Shown here: positions 5,910-8,932 of the stretch, piece by piece | Layout: each line of letters begins with the position of its first letter | Position numbering within the stretch: the stretch's first letter is position 1 | Assembly: GCA_031266095.1 (NCBI GenBank) | Contig: JAISBR010000150.1 | Location: forward strand, 1 to 8,932 | DNA length: 8,932 bases | From: Treponema sp. | GTDB lineage: Bacteria > Spirochaetota > Spirochaetia > Treponematales > Breznakiellaceae | Direction of reading: 5' to 3' | Notes under the pieces: generated by a model | Seen by the model: the letters and a program-made list of their open reading frames with translations, nothing else | Told to the model about the DNA's origin: nothing | Databases searched by the model: none | Made by a program: the position numbers and the translations under genes

Positions 5910-7110
5910 ATGAGTTCACTTCCTCCGCAACCGCCGTGATGGTTCCCTCTAGCGGGCGGATGCTGAGTATGTCGCCGGGGCGGACCTCTTCCGCTTTACG
6001 GATGAGCCCACCGGTCCGTTGGCTGGTTACCATTGAGTAACCCCGCTCCATCACCGCAAAGGGGCTGCCGGCCTCAAGGACAGCAGCGGACAATTCCAGC
6101 CGGCGGCGGAGAGCGGTGACCCGTTCCGATAGGTTCCGTATCAGCGTCTCCCTGGCGTCGTCAAAACGGATCAACCGGGGCTGCAAAATAGTACGGAAAC
6201 GGTATTCGAGATCTTGCAGGCTGAAGGGCTTGAGCAAGAGCCGTGCCTTTTCAAGCCGGGCCGACATCACCACCGTTATGTGTTTTACCAGCGCGCGGAT
6301 CGTTTCCAGGGTCGTGACCCGGTTTTCGCTGACATGTTCCGCCGCGGCCGATGGGGTAGGGGCCCGCAGGTCAGCGGCGAAATCGCATAAGGACCAGTCA
6401 ATCTCATGCCCCACAGCGCTCACCACCGGAATTTTCGATGAGGCAACCGCCCGGATTACCACTTCCTCGGAAAATGGCAGGAGGTCTTCCAGAGAGCCGC
6501 CTCCCCTGCCAACGATGAGTACATCCGCCAAGCGCCATTGATTGGCCTGCTCGATTCGCCGCGCGATAATCGGCGCGGCCTCGGCCCCCTGGACGGGCGT
6601 GGGGAGGATAATCACCCGGATCCCCGCAGCCCGCCTTTTCAGTATATTGAGAATATCCTGCACCGCCGCGGCGGTGGGGGAACTCACCACTCCCACTACC
6701 GAGGGAAAACGGGGCAGGGGCTTTTTCCGATCTTCATCAAACAGTCCCTCGGCGGCAAACCGCCGTTTCCGCTCTTCCAGCATAGCCAGAATATCTCCTG
6801 AGCCGGCCGGTTCCATTTCCTCACAGATAATAGAATAGCTTCCCCTGGGCGCGTACACCGAAAGGTTCCCCCTGACCAGCAGGAGCATTCCATCCTTAGG
6901 CGTAAAGGTAAGTGTCCGCAGCCGGTTCCTGAACATCACCGCGTCGATCTTTGCCCCGGCGTCTTTCAGGCTAAAGTAGAGGTGCCCCGAACTCGCGGGT
7001 CTGCAATTCGATAGTTCCCCCTCCACTATAAGGGAGGTAAAATTCCCCTCCAGACATCGGCGGATCCCTTCGGTGAGTTCCGATACGGTAAGTTTGCCTG
7101 AAACGTCCAT
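5908..7110 (-). CDS. xseA: Exodeoxyribonuclease VII large subunit
   Basis: Catalytic subunit of exonuclease VII. At 400 aa it is somewhat shorter than the E. coli protein (about 456). An N-terminal OB-fold that binds single-stranded DNA runs from LTVSELTEGI (7-16) through GELSNCRPASSGHLYFSLKD (31-50) to about residue 100. The catalytic core includes VVGVVSSPTAAAVQDIL (138-154), the glycine motif GRGGGSLEDL (201-210) and GHEIDWSLCDFAADLRAPTPSAAAE (234-258). D152, R202, H235 and D238 line up by eye with the residues reported as essential in E. coli. A coiled-coil region (about 265-345) follows, then the C-terminal SPFAVMERGYSMVT block (349-362). It is the first gene of xseA-xseB-mutL-coaW. The ATG has no visible ribosome binding site and sits directly after a -10-like box. 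Confidence 0.96.
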   Translation of the reverse strand: MDVSGKLTVSELTEGIRRCLEGNFTSLIVEGELSNCRPASSGHLYFSLKDAGAKIDAVMFRNRLRTLTFTPKDGMLLLVRGNLSVYAPRGSYSIICEEMEPAGSGDILAMLEERKRRFAAEGLFDEDRKKPLPRFPSVVGVVSSPTAAAVQDILNILKRRAAGIRVIILPTPVQGAEAAPIIARRIEQANQWRLADVLIVGRGGGSLEDLLPFSEEVVIRAVASSKIPVVSAVGHEIDWSLCDFAADLRAPTPSAAAEHVSENRVTTLETIRALVKHITVVMSARLEKARLLLKPFSLQDLEYRFRTILQPRLIRFDDARETLIRNLSERVTALRRRLELSAAVLEAGSPFAVMERGYSMVTSQRTGGLIRKAEEVRPGDILSIRPLEGTITAVAEEVNS

Positions 7111-7117
7111 TGAACAT

Positions 7118-7123
7118 AGTATA
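7118..7123 (-). promoter_or_regulatory. Candidate -10 box for the xseA-xseB-mutL-coaW cluster
   Basis: TATACT on the minus strand (5 of 6 consensus) ends 7 nt before the xseA ATG, which would place the transcription start at about the A of the ATG. The candidate -35 (TTCCAT, 7141-7146, 17-bp spacing) is poor. No Shine-Dalgarno sequence lies between the box and the ATG. Confidence 0.4.
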
Positions 7124-7328
7124 GGGGAAACGAGTTATTAATGGAATATGCCCCGGAGCGGGCGGCGGGGCTCATTCGGAGATTATGGCTACAGCCTTTG
7201 GGAGGAGTGTCTGTCCCAGGGCATCGGCGTTTACTTCCTTATTTCGACTGCGAACCTTTGGTTCGATTCGACCTTGTGGTGCATTTTTCCTTTAAAGCAC
7301 GATGCTTTTAGGAGAATTGTGATACCAT

Positions 7329-7360
7329 AAAAAAGCCCCGCGGGACTGTTCCCACGGGGC
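7329..7360 (-). terminator. Rho-independent terminator of the FN3/beta-helix gene
   Basis: On the minus strand an 11-bp stem (7350-7360 with 7335-7345, one G-U pair) closes a 4-nt ACAG loop and is followed directly by six T (7329-7334). It lies 52 nt past the stop codon at 7413-7415 and should end transcription before xseA. Confidence 0.88.
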
Positions 7361-7361
7361 C

Positions 7362-7403
7362 GCGCCATGGATGGCGCTGTACTCAGGCCGGCCGAGGCGG
7401 CCG
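7362..7403 (-). repeat. Two further hairpins in the 3' UTR
   Basis: Between the stop codon and the terminator are CGGCCG-AGG-CGGCCG (7389-7403, perfect 6-bp stem) and GCGCCAT-GG-ATGGCGC (7362-7377, perfect 7-bp stem). With the terminator this makes three consecutive hairpins in about 75 nt. They could protect the mRNA 3' end or back up termination; the role is inferred. Confidence 0.6.
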
Positions 7404-7412
7404 ATACGTTAA

Positions 7413-8932
7413 TTAAAAGCCCGTATTGGTCGTGCTGTTGATATTGTCCCCCGGCCCCGCGGTGATGTTGCGCTCTTTGACGGGCGCGATGTTCTTAAAC
7501 ACCGCGTGGCCGTGGCCGCTGTTGCAGGTGTTGGCATTAGGGCCTCCATTCGAGCCGTAGAGGGTCCCCCCGGTCTTGATAAAGACCCCGGTCCCGCTGA
7601 ATATATTTACCCCGCCGCCGCTGCCGGCGGTGTGGTTGTTGCTGATAACCCCGCCTTTCATGTAGAAGGTCCCGTTCAGGACACCCACGCCGCCGCCGTT
7701 GTAGGTGACGGTATTGCCGGTGATGGTCCCGTCTTCCATGGTAAAGGTCCCGCCGGGGTTGACCATCACACCGCCGCCTGTATTGCCGGTGATGGTCCCG
7801 TTCCGCATAATAAATTGCGCGGCGGCGCCGCCAACGATTACCCCAGAGCCGCCGGCTCCCCGCAGGGTAAGGTCCCGCAGGATAAGGGTCTGGTTTGCGA
7901 CCACCGTAACCTGGCTGCCGTTGGAACCGAGGGCAAGGGATTCACCCGACCCCGTCTCCCCCCGGAGGGAAACGGTAAGGCCGGTGACTCCGCCGAAGTT
8001 CCCCGCGCCGAGACCGATAACATTGCCCCTTACGTCGACGCCATACTTCTGATCGTTACCGTTGCCGGTAATCACGGCAAGGGCGGTCTCCCAGGTGGGC
8101 TTGTCGTATACGACGAACACACCCACAACCGACGCGCCAACGCCGAAATCCTCGTCGCTATAGAGAATAGGATGGGGGGTAACCGGGCCGGTGGTAACCG
8201 CCGTACTCCGGTTACCGGTAAAATCGACCGCTTTGACGGTAAAGGTATACGCCGCGCCGTTGGGAAGGCCGGTCCAGGTGTAGGGCCGGGTTCCCTTGGG
8301 TACGTTCCTGGCCGGCCCGGGAATTTCGTTACACTCGATCTGGATATAATCCAGATCGGCGTCGCCGGGGTCCGTCCAGAAGAAGGCCGCGTATTCATCG
8401 CCGTAAAGGCTCACAAGGCTCGTCACCGGCCCGGGGGGTGTCGTGTCCAGGGGCGTCCCGGAGACGCTCACGCCCGGGCTCTTGTTGCCGCTGTGATCCA
8501 CGGCGGTAACTGTAAAGGTATAGGTCACCCCGCCGGCCAGGCCGGTCCAGGTGTAGGTTCCGGGGGTTCCGGCCGACACGTTTACCAGCTGCGCCGGCCC
8601 GCTCAGGGGATCGCAGGTGATTTCCACATACTGCAAGTCGGTGTCGACGGGGTTGTCCCAGTTGAGTTCAACCGAACCGAAGCCGCCGTCGATAGCGCTA
8701 AGGCCCGACACGGCCCCCGGAGGCGTCGTGTCCTGGGTGAGTGACATCGAGACCGTTTTACCCCCGCTTGAGCCGCCGGCGACGGCTTTGACCGTAAAGG
8801 TATACGCCGTGTTGGAAAGGCCGTTCCACGCGGATTGTTCCGTTCCCTTGGGTACGCCGACCGGCCCGCCGCTGTAGTTATGCGTAATATCCGCCTGGTA
8901 AAAAAGGGAGCTGACCGGGTCCGTCCAGGAGA
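7413..8932 (-). CDS. Large surface protein: tandem FN3 domains and C-terminal beta-helix (5' end outside window)
   Basis: The frame has no stop from 7415 to the right edge, so the visible 505 residues are the C-terminal part. The ATG at 8747 is internal: an FN3-like unit is already in progress upstream of it (SWTDP... YTFTVKAV). Three FN3-type units are visible: a partial one at about 8748-8932, then complete ones at about 8448-8732 and 8175-8447. The two complete units begin with DTTPPG linkers and carry the TWTGL...YTFTVxAVDxxGN core. The last 250 residues resemble a right-handed beta-helix built from rungs such as MRNGTITGNTGGGV, MEDGTITGNT and MKGGVISNN. The protein ends in a GHAVFKN...KERNITAGPGDN tail, with no membrane anchor or sortase motif. 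It is probably exported and displayed, as an adhesin or glycan-binding protein, but the signal peptide and function cannot be seen. A clear terminator follows. Confidence 0.85.
   Translation of the reverse strand, partial: SWTDPVSSLFYQADITHNYSGGPVGVPKGTEQSAWNGLSNTAYTFTVKAVAGGSSGGKTVSMSLTQDTTPPGAVSGLSAIDGGFGSVELNWDNPVDTDLQYVEITCDPLSGPAQLVNVSAGTPGTYTWTGLAGGVTYTFTVTAVDHSGNKSPGVSVSGTPLDTTPPGPVTSLVSLYGDEYAAFFWTDPGDADLDYIQIECNEIPGPARNVPKGTRPYTWTGLPNGAAYTFTVKAVDFTGNRSTAVTTGPVTPHPILYSDEDFGVGASVVGVFVVYDKPTWETALAVITGNGNDQKYGVDVRGNVIGLGAGNFGGVTGLTVSLRGETGSGESLALGSNGSQVTVVANQTLILRDLTLRGAGGSGVIVGGAAAQFIMRNGTITGNTGGGVMVNPGGTFTMEDGTITGNTVTYNGGGVGVLNGTFYMKGGVISNNHTAGSGGGVNIFSGTGVFIKTGGTLYGSNGGPNANTCNSGHGHAVFKNIAPVKERNITAGPGDNINSTTNTGF
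7711..7801 (-). repeat. 22-bp direct repeat from beta-helix rungs
   Basis: The same 22 bases occur at 7711-7732 and 7780-7801, an offset of exactly 69 bp (23 codons). Both copies encode NGTITGNT-type or DGTITGNT-type rungs. The 23-residue period fits a beta-helix turn, and the near-identity at DNA level suggests fairly recent duplication or gene conversion. Confidence 0.8.
8175..8932 (-). repeat. Tandem FN3-coding repeat units
   Basis: The plus-strand 11-mer GTAAAGGTATA recurs at 8239-8249, 8512-8522 and 8794-8804, spacings of 273 and 282 bp (91 and 94 codons), matching one FN3 domain. The flanking GGCCGGTCCAGGTGTAG is shared by the first two copies. The array probably continues beyond the right edge. 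Confidence 0.8.

Larger units (their letters stand above)
7111..7412. other. Non-coding region between xseA and the surface-protein gene
   Basis: 302 bases with no convincing gene. From xseA outward it holds the -10 box at 7118-7123, a GC-rich inverted repeat GCCCCG/CGGGGC (7150-7155 and 7166-7171), a perfect small hairpin CGAACC-TTT-GGTTCG (7251-7265) and an AAAGCA-CGA-TGCTTT hairpin (7294-7308). The terminator and 3' UTR hairpins of the surface-protein gene follow (7329-7403). A 60-codon plus-strand frame at 7148-7330 looks accidental: no ribosome binding site and no family resemblance. Part of this stretch could encode a small RNA, but I see no promoter-terminator pair that shows it. Confidence 0.55.

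Noticed and set aside
6661..6676. Perfect 16-bp palindrome CACCGCCGCGGCGGTG
   Set aside because: It encodes the conserved PTAAAVQ segment of XseA. Ala codons in a GC-rich gene readily produce such palindromes.
7254..7276. GGTTCGATTCG resembling a tRNA T-arm
   Set aside because: The T-stem does not pair (only two of five positions) and no acceptor, D or anticodon arm surrounds it on either strand.
7148..7330. 60-codon plus-strand frame in the non-coding region
   Set aside because: No ribosome binding site, atypical codon use, and no recognisable motif.
7386..7416. Cluster of 8-base rare-cutter sites (GGCCGGCC, GGCC-N5-GGCC, TTAATTAA) suggesting a vector polylinker
   Set aside because: The TTAATTAA overlaps the stop codon of a natural-looking gene, the GC words are explained by a hairpin in GC-rich DNA, and a natural terminator follows. 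A vector search would settle it.
7506..8744. Long open frame on the plus strand opposite the surface-protein gene (412 codons)
   Set aside because: It is the GC-rich shadow of the repeat gene: no ribosome binding site, low-complexity Gly/Ala/Pro composition, and the minus frame shows real FN3 and beta-helix motifs.

Overview
The window looks like chromosomal DNA from a GC-rich treponeme-like spirochaete. This is an inference. It rests on the galactokinase-type kinase with a GRTELGGNHTDHN motif, the house style of the FN3/beta-helix surface protein and its 'GHAVFKN...KERNITAGPGDN' tail (which I associate with termite-gut Treponema), and the free use of GTG and TTG starts. No rRNA, tRNA, CRISPR array, transposase or phage gene is visible.

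Layout. Positions 1-197 hold a strong plus-strand intrinsic terminator and, with weak support, the start of a minus-strand gene leaving the window. A GHMP sugar kinase (galK-like, minus) occupies 198-1562. It diverges from a lipoprotein zinc metallopeptidase (COG4324-type predicted aminopeptidase, plus) at 1717-2808. That gene runs head-on into the minus-strand cluster xseA - xseB - mutL - coaW (7110 down to 2810), which is tightly packed: 8 nt between xseA and xseB, 2 nt between xseB and mutL, 64 nt between mutL and coaW. A 302-base non-coding stretch (7111-7412) then separates xseA from a large minus-strand surface protein. That protein enters from beyond the right edge and ends at 7413 with an excellent terminator.

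How the genes work together. XseA and XseB are the two subunits of exonuclease VII, and MutL is the mismatch-repair mediator, so these three form a DNA repair and degradation block. CoaW (type II pantothenate kinase, first step of CoA synthesis) appears to be transcribed with them without an obvious pathway link. The kinase and the lipoprotein peptidase are separate transcription units. The FN3/beta-helix protein is probably exported and belongs to a repeat-rich surface family.

I do not see a new multi-gene system. The points worth a second look are small ones: possible leaderless transcripts, a substituted MutL endonuclease motif, a substituted sugar-binding residue in the kinase, stop codons one base apart with a terminator inside the opposing gene, and a three-hairpin 3' UTR.
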